A stretch of DNA of 64,000 bases, taken from the NCBI RefSeq assembly GCF_014651875.1, contig NZ_BMXS01000012.1, positions 1 to 64,000 of the forward strand, read 5' to 3'. The DNA is from Litchfieldella qijiaojingensis (GTDB lineage: Bacteria; Pseudomonadota; Gammaproteobacteria; Pseudomonadales; Halomonadaceae). The translations under genes were made by a program, and so were the position numbers. The notes under the pieces are model-generated. The model worked only from the letters and a program-made list of their open reading frames with translations, had not been told where the DNA came from and ran no database searches. Numbering within the stretch: position 1 is the stretch's first letter; each line of letters begins with the position of its first letter. Positions 40,802 to 48,811 of this stretch are shown in pieces.

Positions 40802-41767
40802 TCAGGATTCGTCGAGCAGCCGCGGTGGCGGTTCGGCTAGGAAAGGCGCCAATTCCGCCAACGTCGGCGCGAGGGTTTCCGCGTCACAGGCCAGTCGATG
40901 CATGACCTCGGCGGCGGGACTCAGTCGCAGCCCACGCAAGCAGGCGATACCCATGGAGAGCGCCGGCGCTTCATCTTCCAAGTGCAGCGCCTTGAGCCGT
41001 CCGCCATCGAAGGCATCCAACGCCGAGAGTGGCGTGTTGAACAGTGAAAAACCGAAGCCATTGGCCACCAGGCCTCGGATCATGTCCATCGACTTGGCAC
41101 GGTGAGCCACGGCGGGAGTCAATCCCTGGTGGGAAAAGATCGACAGGAAGTACTCGCGACTCAGGGGCCAATCGAGCATCACCATCGGGAACTCCACCAG
41201 TTCCGCGAGACGGATGCTGTCGCGCTTCCCCAAGGGATGAGAGGACGCGACCACCGCATAGGGCGGGAAGCGATAGAGAGGCGTGAAATCGACACTCTCC
41301 GGAATCTGCAGGTCATAGGTGAAGGCCAGCTCGTAGTCTCCCTTGCCCAGCCCGTGGACGATATCTGCCTGGTTCATCTCGTCGCAGTGCAGGCTCACCG
41401 CCGGGTAGTGGTCGGTGTAGCGGCGCAACAGCTGCGGAAGGAACACTGGGGCGAAGGTGGGAAAGGCCACCAGGCGAAGCTCGCCGCCGATCTCCTCGCC
41501 GAGGGAGACCGCGAAGCGCTCCAGTCCCTCGGCATCGCGCAGCAGCTGCTTGGCACGCACCAGTAACTGCTTGCCGGCAGGGGTCAGCGACAGCCCCTGG
41601 GCATGGTGGCGCACGAACAGCTGTAACCCGGTCGTCTCCTCGATCTGCTGAATGGCAGCAGAGATCGAAGGCTGGGAAACATGCAGCTGCTTGGCAGCCT
41701 GGGTAACGCTGGAAAGGTCGCCTGCCACCACGAAGTAACGTAGTTGCTTAAGGGTGAAGTGTCGCAT
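40802..41767 (-). CDS. LysR-family transcriptional regulator
   Basis: A 321-residue protein. The helix-turn-helix occupies residues 1-60 (TLKQLRYFVVAGDLSS, QPSISAAIQQIEETTG) and the periplasmic-binding-like effector domain about 90-300. The start at 41767 aligns with normal LysR N-termini. The frame extending to 41851 was rejected. It lies on the same strand between the aldehyde dehydrogenase and the ArgE-like gene and may regulate either half of the catabolic block. Its effector is not known. Confidence 0.88.
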   Translation of the reverse strand: MRHFTLKQLRYFVVAGDLSSVTQAAKQLHVSQPSISAAIQQIEETTGLQLFVRHHAQGLSLTPAGKQLLVRAKQLLRDAEGLERFAVSLGEEIGGELRLVAFPTFAPVFLPQLLRRYTDHYPAVSLHCDEMNQADIVHGLGKGDYELAFTYDLQIPESVDFTPLYRFPPYAVVASSHPLGKRDSIRLAELVEFPMVMLDWPLSREYFLSIFSHQGLTPAVAHRAKSMDMIRGLVANGFGFSLFNTPLSALDAFDGGRLKALHLEDEAPALSMGIACLRGLRLSPAAEVMHRLACDAETLAPTLAELAPFLAEPPPRLLDES

Positions 41768-41798
41768 CGTAAGGGCTACCGCGGCTCGACAATAATAT

Positions 41799-41814
41799 GG
41801 GCGGAATGCCGCCC
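41799..41814 (-). terminator. hairpin downstream of the ArgE-like gene
   Basis: GGGCGG-AATG-CCGCCC lies in the 185-base gap between the ArgE-like stop and the LysR start. On the minus strand it is followed by ATATTATTG. It could end the monooxygenase operon transcript. Nothing else is seen in the gap. Confidence 0.45.
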
Positions 41815-41952
41815 AAGCGGCACCCTTTCGAGAATACCAAGGCTGACACACGAAGCGTTAGCCGTGGCAAATGGAGTGCAGCTCAGCAGCGTGGGGACGG
41901 TAGGCCGCCCTGCAGCACCAGTAGCTGGACCAGATCCACGAGCTTTCCTCCC

Positions 41953-43182
41953 CTAAGCAGGTTGGAAGTTGTCAATACTTTCCGCACAGGCCAGTTCCAA
42001 GCGCCGGACTGCGTCGGGGTCCGCAAGAGCTGCGATCAAGCGTCTCAGGAACGTCTCGCAGCGCAGCAACTGGTCACGGGTCACATATTCATCGGGCTGA
42101 TGGCCCTGGGCCATGCTACCCGGTCCACATACCAGGGTGGGAATGCCAAGCCGCTGCTGAAAGAGACCCGCTTCGGTACCAAAGCCGATGCGTTCGCGGC
42201 GCGGGTCATCCAATAGTGCCAGGACAAACTCCACCAGTTCGCTCTCCTCCGCCATGGATAGCCCGGGATAGTCACCCAGGTATTCCAAGGTCGCACCGGC
42301 GTCGGGAGAATACTGTTTCAAGCACCGGTCGAGACGATCCACCTCAACTCTCAGCATCGCCAACAGAGCCTCGGGGTCGTCTTCCGGCACATTGCGTATC
42401 TCGAAGTCGAATCGGCACGCATCGGGCACGATATTGAGCGCTGTCCCTCCCTCGATCGTGCCGATCTGCAGGGTGGTGAAGGGGATCGCAAAGCGCTTGT
42501 CGTATGGGCCCCGAGAGGCCTTTTGCGCAGCGGTCTCCTCGAACCAGTACAGAAGTGGCGCCGCGGCCTGGATGGCATTGACCCCTTCAGGGGCCATACC
42601 GGAATGACAGGCCTTGCCACGCACTTGTATACGTCCTGCGATCTTGCCTTTGTGGGCGGTCGCCAAGCGCATCGAAGTGGGCTCTCCCACCACACAGGCC
42701 GCCGGACGCACGCGATACTGCCTCATCGTATCGATCAGGCTACGCACCCCCAGACAGCCCACTTCCTCATCATGGGAAAAGGCCAGGTGGATGGGCACAC
42801 AGAGATCAGCCTGGACCATGGCTGGCACCATGGCCAGCACGACAGCGAGGAAGCCCTTCATGTCGGCAGTACCACGGCCATACAAGCGCTCCCCCTTGGC
42901 TGTCAGATGATAGGGATCGCTGTTCCACATCTGGCCGGTCACCGGCACGGTATCAGTATGGCCGGAAAGCATCACACCGGCTTGATCGGCCGGGCCGATG
43001 GTGGCATAGAGGTTGGCCTTCTCGCCGCTGACATCATGAACCAGGGTGGCCTCGACGCCGTATTCGGCCAGGTAGTCCCGCACGAAGTGGATCAGCGGCA
43101 GATTGGATCGGTGACTGGTGGTATCGAAAGCCACCAGCCGGGCCAGCAATTCGACACACGCTGGAGATGCGGTTTGGGACAT
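41953..43182 (-). CDS. ArgE/DapE/ACY1-family deacylase (acetylornithine deacetylase-like)
   Basis: An M20-family metallohydrolase of 409 residues with two-zinc site residues His75 (SGHTDTVPV), Asp107 (GRGTADMKGF) and Glu139-Glu140 (SHDEEVG), and a dimerisation domain (about 180-290). It aligns in style with ArgE, which removes acetyl from N-acetylornithine. Its position as last gene of a monooxygenase-RidA-DUF1028 operon, rather than next to arginine genes, suggests another N-acyl substrate. A GGGAGGGGAT site precedes the ATG. It follows DUF1028 by 77 bases. Confidence 0.85.
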   Translation of the reverse strand: MSQTASPACVELLARLVAFDTTSHRSNLPLIHFVRDYLAEYGVEATLVHDVSGEKANLYATIGPADQAGVMLSGHTDTVPVTGQMWNSDPYHLTAKGERLYGRGTADMKGFLAVVLAMVPAMVQADLCVPIHLAFSHDEEVGCLGVRSLIDTMRQYRVRPAACVVGEPTSMRLATAHKGKIAGRIQVRGKACHSGMAPEGVNAIQAAAPLLYWFEETAAQKASRGPYDKRFAIPFTTLQIGTIEGGTALNIVPDACRFDFEIRNVPEDDPEALLAMLRVEVDRLDRCLKQYSPDAGATLEYLGDYPGLSMAEESELVEFVLALLDDPRRERIGFGTEAGLFQQRLGIPTLVCGPGSMAQGHQPDEYVTRDQLLRCETFLRRLIAALADPDAVRRLELACAESIDNFQPA

Positions 43183-43259
43183 ATCCCCTCCCGATCAGGA
43201 TGGTCAAAGGAACGGACAACCAGGGTAGCCTTGCCGTGGCCACCCGTGATGCCAGCTGC

Positions 43260-43934
43260 TCAGCGGCTATCGCCGGGCACCTCGTAGGAGGGCGACTCGC
43301 TGGGCTGGAGGGCTCGACACACATAAGCCTCACGCTGGGGACGATAGGCTTCCCACAGCATGCGCAGTTCATGGATTGGGGCAATATGCCAGTCAATTCT
43401 CAGATCAACCACCGGCCAACTGACCTTGTCTGTCACCTTGAGCCCCGCCGAATGGACCGGTCCCATCTCGCCTCCCTTGACCAAGGCCGCCTCCAACGCC
43501 GCCAGCAGTCGCTCGACCAACTCACCGGAATGAGCTTCGAAGGCATCGATCATGGCATGTATCACTGTGCCATCAGCCAGCATATTGCCGGCAGCGACAC
43601 AGTCACGCCCTTGCACAGCGGCATGGATACCTAGGGTTTTGTCGCCACTGTGTAAAGCGCTGTGCCCCCTGGCATCCAGCACCTGCAACTGGCGCCATTC
43701 AGGGAAGGACTCTTCCTCGATGAGCCTCGACAGCACCGACTCGGCGTCAAGTCCCTGGCAAAGCAGCTCGACACCACGTTGTCCAAGAGCGGGGTTCGTA
43801 ACGTTCTGGGTCAGTACAACGCCATGCCCGGGAGCGATAAAAGGGCAGCGACTGGCCACACAGATGCTGGAAGAGCTGATGGCGGTGCCAAACTGGCCAG
43901 TCTCGCGACACATACCTGCAATGGAAAAGGTCAT
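43260..43934 (-). CDS. DUF1028 family protein, Ntn-hydrolase-like
   Basis: A 224-residue member of DUF1028. The start is fixed by the 4-base overlap ATGA with the ridA stop, giving the N-terminus M-T-F-S-I. After removal of Met, Thr2 would be the N-terminal residue, as in Ntn hydrolases that use an N-terminal Thr nucleophile. From memory the family has been assigned to that fold. Conserved parts are TQNVTNPALGQRGVELLCQG and VAAGNMLADGTV (about residues 103-114). The enzymatic role is not known. It may hydrolyse an amide or peptide bond in the pathway shared with its neighbours. Confidence 0.85.
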   Translation of the reverse strand: MTFSIAGMCRETGQFGTAISSSSICVASRCPFIAPGHGVVLTQNVTNPALGQRGVELLCQGLDAESVLSRLIEEESFPEWRQLQVLDARGHSALHSGDKTLGIHAAVQGRDCVAAGNMLADGTVIHAMIDAFEAHSGELVERLLAALEAALVKGGEMGPVHSAGLKVTDKVSWPVVDLRIDWHIAPIHELRMLWEAYRPQREAYVCRALQPSESPSYEVPGDSR

Positions 43935-44356
43935 GCCCTTCCCTCCTCATCCGGCACTACGGCGATCACGTCGATCTCCATCAGCCACTCGGGCTGGGCC
44001 AGACCTGCCACCACCAGGCCGGTAGAGATGGGAAAGACTTCTTTGAGCCACTTGCCCACCTCTTGGTAGACAGGCTCGCGGAAGCGCGGATCGGTGATGT
44101 AGGTGGTGGTCTTGACGATATGGCTGAGCTCGGAACCAGCCTCTTCAAGCAGTTGCTTGACGTTCTTCATTGCCTGCTCGGCCTGGGCACGCGGGTCGCC
44201 CAGGCCGACGAGGTTGCCTTCGAAGTCGGTACCAACCTGACCGCGCACATAGATGGTGTTGCCGGCCCGCACCGCCTGGCAGAGATCGTTATCCAGGGTC
44301 TGGTTGGGATACGTCACCTTGGTATTGAACATGCGGATTCGAGTATGAGTAGGCAT
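43931..44356 (-). CDS. RidA/YjgF family enamine/imine deaminase
   Basis: A 141-residue Rid protein. Its ATG shares one base with the stop of the monooxygenase gene (TGATG), which supports this start. An internal Met at 44332 would give a more usual 133 residues. VRGQVGTDFEGN, the helix AEQAMKNVKQLLEEAGS and the late GLAQPEWLMEIDVIAVVPDE region fit the trimeric fold. The catalytic Arg of RidA (in the CRVxV context) is not conserved here, as in several Rid subfamilies that pair with oxidases. Rid proteins hydrolyse enamines or imines. A monooxygenase partner would provide such an intermediate. Confidence 0.85.
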   Translation of the reverse strand: MPTHTRIRMFNTKVTYPNQTLDNDLCQAVRAGNTIYVRGQVGTDFEGNLVGLGDPRAQAEQAMKNVKQLLEEAGSELSHIVKTTTYITDPRFREPVYQEVGKWLKEVFPISTGLVVAGLAQPEWLMEIDVIAVVPDEEGRA

Positions 44357-45708
44357 CAACTTATTCTCACTGTGTTGACGTTTTGAACGTGCGAATAAGG
44401 GCGTACGCCGTCAGGCCTATCGTTTCGATCAGCCTCCTCTGCCCGGCGTCGCGAAGCATCGTGATAGGCAAGATACTTGCGCTGCGTGGCGATGTGGTCC
44501 GCAATATGCTTGGCATCGTGCCAGACACCCCAGATGAAGCTGGAGCCACGACGCGACAGCCACGGCAGACCCACGAAATAGATACCAGGTTCGCTCGAAA
44601 CACCGCGCTGATGCCGCGGCTTGCCATTTTCATCGAAGGCGTTGACATTCAGCCAGCTGTAATCGACCGCAAAGCCGGTTGCCCAGACGATCGAGGTAAC
44701 GCCGGCCTCGGCCAGATCGAGCTCAAGTATGGGATGGGTCACACATTCCGGATCCGGGAGGATATGGCGGGCTTCAGGCTCTTCCGGAAGGTCGAGGCCA
44801 TTGCGGGCAATATAGGCATCAGCTGCATCCAGCAGCGACAGATAGTTCTCATCGCCGCGGGCAAGGTTGTCTGCAAGATCCGATTCGAAGGTCACCAAAC
44901 CATCATCGAACGCTTTCGTCCGACCAACGAGCGTGATCCCCTGATTGGCAAGACCCCGGAAATCAACCGTTTGGCCGCCATGAGCCCCGCTCACTGCAAT
45001 GGTGACATGTTCAGTGCCCGGCTTCATGGCCTCGGCATCCCACTTTCCGAGAACACCCAGCCACCAGCAGAAGTCACGGTTGCGATAGGCGCGCGGAGGA
45101 CGATCGTGCGGTCCAACCGAGAGGTAAACCTTCTTGCCGGCACGCTGTAGCTCATCCGCGATCTGTACCCCCGACGACCCGGCGCCAACCACCATGACAG
45201 CACCCTCGGGCAGTTGCTCAGGATTGCGATATTCGGAAGAGTGGAGCTGCGTGATCTTCTCATCTTCAGGAGCGATCGGTGGGATAACAGGGCGCTGGAA
45301 AGGCCCAGTTGCAGCAACCACACGGTTGGCCTCGATCACGCCCTCAGAGGTTTCAATAGTGAAGCCTGGCCGGCCAACATTACGTTCCACCTTCTTCACG
45401 TCCACGCCGGTGCGGATGGGAGCATCGAACTTCTTGGCATAGGCTTCGAAATAATCCGCAATCCGCTCTTTCGGGGCAAAGGCGTCGGGGTCGATATCCT
45501 CGAACTCCAGACCGGGGAAACGATCGTGCCAGGCCGGACCATTGGCAACCAGAGAATCCCACCGTTCCGAACGCCACCGTTCGGCGATTCGATGGCGCTC
45601 CAAAACAAGGTGGGGGACCCCATGGTTGCTCAGATGTTCGCTCATGGCCACGCCGGCCTGACCAGCGCCAACGACAAGCGTATCTATTTCTATTTTTTCA
45701 ACTGTCAT
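44356..45708 (-). CDS. flavin-containing monooxygenase-like protein (CzcO family)
   Basis: A 450-residue FAD/NADPH enzyme with GAGQAG at residues 14-19 (FAD) and GAGSSG at 175-180 (NADPH). It has an FMO-like LHSSEYRNP segment near 155-163 and the IVWATGF motif near 345. It would hydroxylate or oxidise an amine, sulfur or carbonyl group. It is the first gene of an operon with RidA, DUF1028 and an ArgE-like deacylase, all overlapping or close. AAGGATCC precedes the ATG. The AT-rich upstream region holds a 19-base palindrome. Confidence 0.85.
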   Translation of the reverse strand: MTVEKIEIDTLVVGAGQAGVAMSEHLSNHGVPHLVLERHRIAERWRSERWDSLVANGPAWHDRFPGLEFEDIDPDAFAPKERIADYFEAYAKKFDAPIRTGVDVKKVERNVGRPGFTIETSEGVIEANRVVAATGPFQRPVIPPIAPEDEKITQLHSSEYRNPEQLPEGAVMVVGAGSSGVQIADELQRAGKKVYLSVGPHDRPPRAYRNRDFCWWLGVLGKWDAEAMKPGTEHVTIAVSGAHGGQTVDFRGLANQGITLVGRTKAFDDGLVTFESDLADNLARGDENYLSLLDAADAYIARNGLDLPEEPEARHILPDPECVTHPILELDLAEAGVTSIVWATGFAVDYSWLNVNAFDENGKPRHQRGVSSEPGIYFVGLPWLSRRGSSFIWGVWHDAKHIADHIATQRKYLAYHDASRRRAEEADRNDRPDGVRPYSHVQNVNTVRIS

Positions 45709-45816
45709 GCATGGATCCTTCTAGTGGGCACATCTTGGCCGTTGAACAACGACCACTTCTCGCCGACAGCCTCGTCGCGCGTTGTTATGACCCAACCTTA
45801 GGAGGTGCATGAGATT

Positions 45817-45835
45817 AGATAAAATATAGTTATCT
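45817..45835. promoter_or_regulatory. palindrome upstream of the monooxygenase operon
   Basis: AGATAA-AATATAG-TTATCT has perfect 6-base arms and a nearly symmetric ATAT centre. It lies in the most AT-rich stretch of the 346-base gap (45709-46055) between the monooxygenase gene and yajG, about 110 bases before the monooxygenase start. Its form fits a LysR-type or similar dimer site. No gene is evident in the gap. Confidence 0.5.
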
Positions 45836-46055
45836 GTATTTTTGGATCAGAAAAACGGATTCAAAATATGCCAAACGTATTCCGGATCCTGAGAGGAGGT
45901 CGGAAATGGCAAGCATCAGATGAGAGGCACGGTCTGGGGAATTAGCGAAGCTGGCGCACAAGGTCTCCAACCCCTGACTTACCGAGGCCATCGCCTGAAG
46001 GCCACGCTCGGCTTATACTCGGCACCAAAACCTCGTCATCAATAGGGAGTTCAGG

Positions 46056-46643
46056 ATGCAAAGACATTGGTTGTCAGGACTGTGGCTACTCATGGCCCTG
46101 CTGTTGCTCACAGCTTGTACCAGCCCCCATTACTTGCAGCCCAATCCGAAAGTCACCGCTGACATTCCGCAAGCGGGCGGTGGCCAACAAGTTACCGTCA
46201 ACGTGGTGGATGGACGTGAATCCGAGGTACTTGGTACCCGCAGCGGTGCTGCCATGTCGACCGCGACCATTACCGTCTATGCCCATGACCTGATCCCCAA
46301 GTTGCAGGCACAGGCCGAGCAGGCCGTACGCCAGATGGGCTTCACTCCCACTACCGAGAGCGTCGAAGGACGCCCCAGCCTGACGTTGACTCTGACTCGC
46401 CTGGGCTATGAGCGTGGTGACAGCCAGCCCGTGTTGGGTAATGCACGACTGGAAGTCGTTTTCCGCTCTGTCGCCAAGAACGACGGTTACACCTACACCG
46501 GTACTTACACCTCCCGCCGCGAGCAAAGCTACGCGATACGCCCCAACCGCGAAGATAATACGAACATGGTCAACGAGTTGCTGAGTGACGGTTTGAACCG
46601 CGCCTTCCGCGACCCGGAACTCGGTCGCCTGTTAGCTCGCTGA
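46056..46643 (+). CDS. yajG: YajG-like outer-membrane lipoprotein
   Basis: A 195-residue protein with a lipoprotein signal peptide ending in the lipobox LTAC (Cys21), then a YajG-type domain (VTVNVVDGRESEVLGTRSG around residues 46-64). The residues after Cys21 are Thr-Ser, so it would go to the outer membrane. The function of YajG is not established. AGGGAG precedes the ATG. It is followed by a hairpin and the convergent tpm gene. Confidence 0.85.
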   Translation: MQRHWLSGLWLLMALLLLTACTSPHYLQPNPKVTADIPQAGGGQQVTVNVVDGRESEVLGTRSGAAMSTATITVYAHDLIPKLQAQAEQAVRQMGFTPTTESVEGRPSLTLTLTRLGYERGDSQPVLGNARLEVVFRSVAKNDGYTYTGTYTSRREQSYAIRPNREDNTNMVNELLSDGLNRAFRDPELGRLLAR

Positions 46644-46650
46644 AGGACTG

Positions 46651-46683
46651 GCGACGAGCGCCCGTGACACAGGTGCTCGTCGC
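46651..46683. terminator. hairpin between yajG and tpm
   Basis: GCGACGAGC and GCTCGTCGC form a perfect 9-base stem with a 15-base loop between two convergent genes, followed by TGTATTA on the plus strand. Confidence 0.65.
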
Positions 46684-46687
46684 TGTA

Positions 46688-47341
46688 TTACACGCCGGGG
46701 CCCCGTCTTACCATGGCCCAGACGCTCTCCTGCCAGCCGTTGTCCTCGGGCTGACTATCTTCGAGATGGGTCAGTTCGAAGTTGGGCGTGAACAGTTGTC
46801 GAACCTCATCGGCACAAACAGTGTAGGGAGGCCCCCGATCATCCCCCGGTGCACGCACCAAGCTGATCAGCAAGCCAAGAGCCCCGGGGGGCAGCAACTG
46901 GGCCAGATGAAAGGCATAGCGCTGTCGCGTCGCCTCGGGCAAGGCGATCAGGGCGGCGCGGTCATAAAAAGCGCCGATTTCCGCTGCCTGGTCAATGTGG
47001 AAATGGAAGAAGTCTCCACGCCAGAGCTCAATGCTCCCCTGACGGCAAACATCGAAGCTCCCCAAGTGAAAGCGCGAGACCTCGCCCTGACCTTCGGCGA
47101 TGAACTGATCGATCGCTTCCAGCGATAATTCGATCCCCAGCACAGGATGCCCTCGCTCTGCGAGCCAGCGCATATCCAGGCTCTTGCCGCAAAGCGGCAC
47201 CAGGACCTTGGTTCCGTAAGGCACACCGAGTCGTGCCCAATGACGTTGCAACGCCGGATGGGGCGCATCGCGATGAAAGCCGATGCGTCCCTCGCGCCAA
47301 CGTGACAGCCACTCGTTCACCACCTCTGTCTTCTCGCTCAT
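46688..47341 (-). CDS. tpm: thiopurine S-methyltransferase family protein
   Basis: A 217-residue SAM-dependent methyltransferase of the bacterial TPMT family. The N-terminus WLSRWREGRIGFHRDAPHP and the SAM-binding VLVPLCGKSLDMRWLAERGHPVLGIELS (about residues 46-73) are characteristic, as is DRAALIALP near 127. It methylates thiols, and in some bacteria oxyanions of selenium and tellurium. It starts nine bases before the end of the YgiM-like gene region and follows it on the same strand. Confidence 0.93.
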   Translation of the reverse strand: MSEKTEVVNEWLSRWREGRIGFHRDAPHPALQRHWARLGVPYGTKVLVPLCGKSLDMRWLAERGHPVLGIELSLEAIDQFIAEGQGEVSRFHLGSFDVCRQGSIELWRGDFFHFHIDQAAEIGAFYDRAALIALPEATRQRYAFHLAQLLPPGALGLLISLVRAPGDDRGPPYTVCADEVRQLFTPNFELTHLEDSQPEDNGWQESVWAMVRRGPGV

Positions 47342-47349
47342 GTGCTCTC

Positions 47350-47985
47350 TTAGAACCAGCGGTCTCGCTTTTTGCGACGACGCGGCAGGTGGGGCACGAT
47401 CAGCCCCAGGATCAGGCCGGCACCCGCGACCCCTCCACCATACATGAAGTAGCGCAGCAGCAGATCCTCTTCCTGCGTATCAAGACGTGCCTGGAGACCG
47501 CGCATCGACTGCTGGGTCTCGGTGACCTGACTATCGAGTTGCTGATTACGTGCTTCGAGTTCAGCGATACGCTGCTCGCGGGCCTCCAGGGTCTCGGTCA
47601 TGACCGCGACACGCCGTTCCCACTCTTCATTGATGCCCTCCAGCTCTGCCGTCAATGCTTCGACTTGAGCTTCCAGCTCAGGAAGGCGCTGCCTCGCGCT
47701 CGGTTCCTCCTGCAGTTCTCTGGACAGGACCCAAACACTATCTCCGTCGTCATCCCTCACCTGGGTGTAGTCACCGCTGCTATCGAGCACCGTGACTGGC
47801 TCGCCAGCGGTAAGGGTACCGACGATGCGATACCCATCGGTGGGCCCACTGCGCACAAAAGTGGTCAACTCGTCGGATACCCAGCGTCTGTCGTTATCCG
47901 CGTCTTGCGTCGTGTCCTGTGCCATCAGAGGCACAGCCCATGCCGTCAGCACCACACCTGCGATCAGAGTATTGAATTTACGCAT
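47350..47985 (-). CDS. SH3-domain membrane protein, YgiM/TIGR04211 family
   Basis: A protein of 211 residues from the ATG at 47985. It has a signal peptide (cleavage after LMAQ near residue 23), a bacterial SH3 domain (about 30-95, FVRSGPTDGYRIVGTL), a long coiled coil (about 100-175) and one C-terminal transmembrane segment followed by RRRKKRDRW. This is the YgiM layout, an inner-membrane protein with its SH3 domain in the periplasm. The extension to 48099 was rejected because it precedes the signal peptide. It lies directly upstream of tpm. Confidence 0.85.
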   Translation of the reverse strand: MRKFNTLIAGVVLTAWAVPLMAQDTTQDADNDRRWVSDELTTFVRSGPTDGYRIVGTLTAGEPVTVLDSSGDYTQVRDDDGDSVWVLSRELQEEPSARQRLPELEAQVEALTAELEGINEEWERRVAVMTETLEAREQRIAELEARNQQLDSQVTETQQSMRGLQARLDTQEEDLLLRYFMYGGGVAGAGLILGLIVPHLPRRRKKRDRWF

Positions 47986-48192
47986 AATTTTGCCGTCTTG
48001 ATGACTGTCGAAAGGGCTCTGAAAACGCTGCCCCACGCCCGACTTGCGACCCCCGCACTTCCTGTACGAGGTAACGCGATGAGACTCGTCCTCATCCACA
48101 CTTTCTGTGGATAAGTCTTGGGAAAACCGACCGGCAAGACCAGGGCGAACGGCGAGACGCCTGACACAGCCACAGATCGGTTATTTTTTGAC

Positions 48193-48522
48193 CTACCCGT
48201 TGTCACGGGGCGGCCACGTCGTGGGACGCGGGAACTCGGCCACTTTCCCCTCGGCCTTGGTAGCCTTGGGGGTGCCTTCGCGATCCACCTCATCGATGCG
48301 CATAATGGCATTCATGGGCAGGTAGCTGCGACTGACCCCATCGAAGGTCCGCCGCAACTTTTCGGTGGACGGATCGACCACCAGCTTCGAAGCGTCTTCG
48401 AAGACGAAGGCTTCCACTTCAATGAATCCCCACAGATCGCTCTGGAACACCTCGCGCGCGTAGAGTTCCCAGATCTCGCCCTGGTTGTAAAACACCACTC
48501 GATAAATGGGCTTGGACGCCAT
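48193..48522 (-). CDS. DUF1820 family protein
   Basis: A 109-residue protein of DUF1820, starting MASKPIYRVVFYNQGEIWELYAREVFQS, with a conserved SYLPMNAIMRIDEVDREG segment near residues 66-83. It is probably soluble, small and widespread in gammaproteobacteria, with no known role. It is divergent from miaB. The 48523-48790 stretch between them has no gene I can support. Confidence 0.88.
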   Translation of the reverse strand: MASKPIYRVVFYNQGEIWELYAREVFQSDLWGFIEVEAFVFEDASKLVVDPSTEKLRRTFDGVSRSYLPMNAIMRIDEVDREGTPKATKAEGKVAEFPRPTTWPPRDNG

Positions 48523-48708
48523 ATTGACCCTGTGCTAAACGTCATTTAAGTAAGACATGAGGAGCAAGGCCGGATGCGGCCCGTTGTGGTCGTGTCCGCC
48601 AATTTCGACGCAACGTGAGTACAATCGCGTGCACGACCTAGGCCTGCAAGAATACCATAGACCCACTCGCGGGGAGGCATGATGCTGGCCCCAATGGCAG
48701 TGGATACG

Positions 48709-48714
48709 TATAAT
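48709..48714 (+). promoter_or_regulatory. candidate -10 box for the miaB operon
   Basis: TATAAT in the context CGTATAATCGG lies about 98 bases upstream of the miaB start. No good -35 hexamer is present at 16-18 bases. Confidence 0.35.
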
Positions 48715-48811
48715 CGGAAAGCAGATCCGATCCCGGCCGCCTGGCCACGCATTCAACGTTCCTGGAAACTGGTGACAAGTCGGGCGCACCATGCGTCACG
48801 ACGGTATTTTT

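Noticed and set aside
36113-43182. Ectoine degradation (doe) cluster
   Set aside because: The aminotransferase and aldehyde dehydrogenase classes would suit doeD and doeC, but no ectoine hydrolase (doeA) or AstE-type deacetylase (doeB) is present, and the ArgE-like gene is of another family.
45709-45815. 29-codon leader-like frame upstream of the monooxygenase gene
   Set aside because: No biased codons, no hairpin downstream and no sensible ribosome site.
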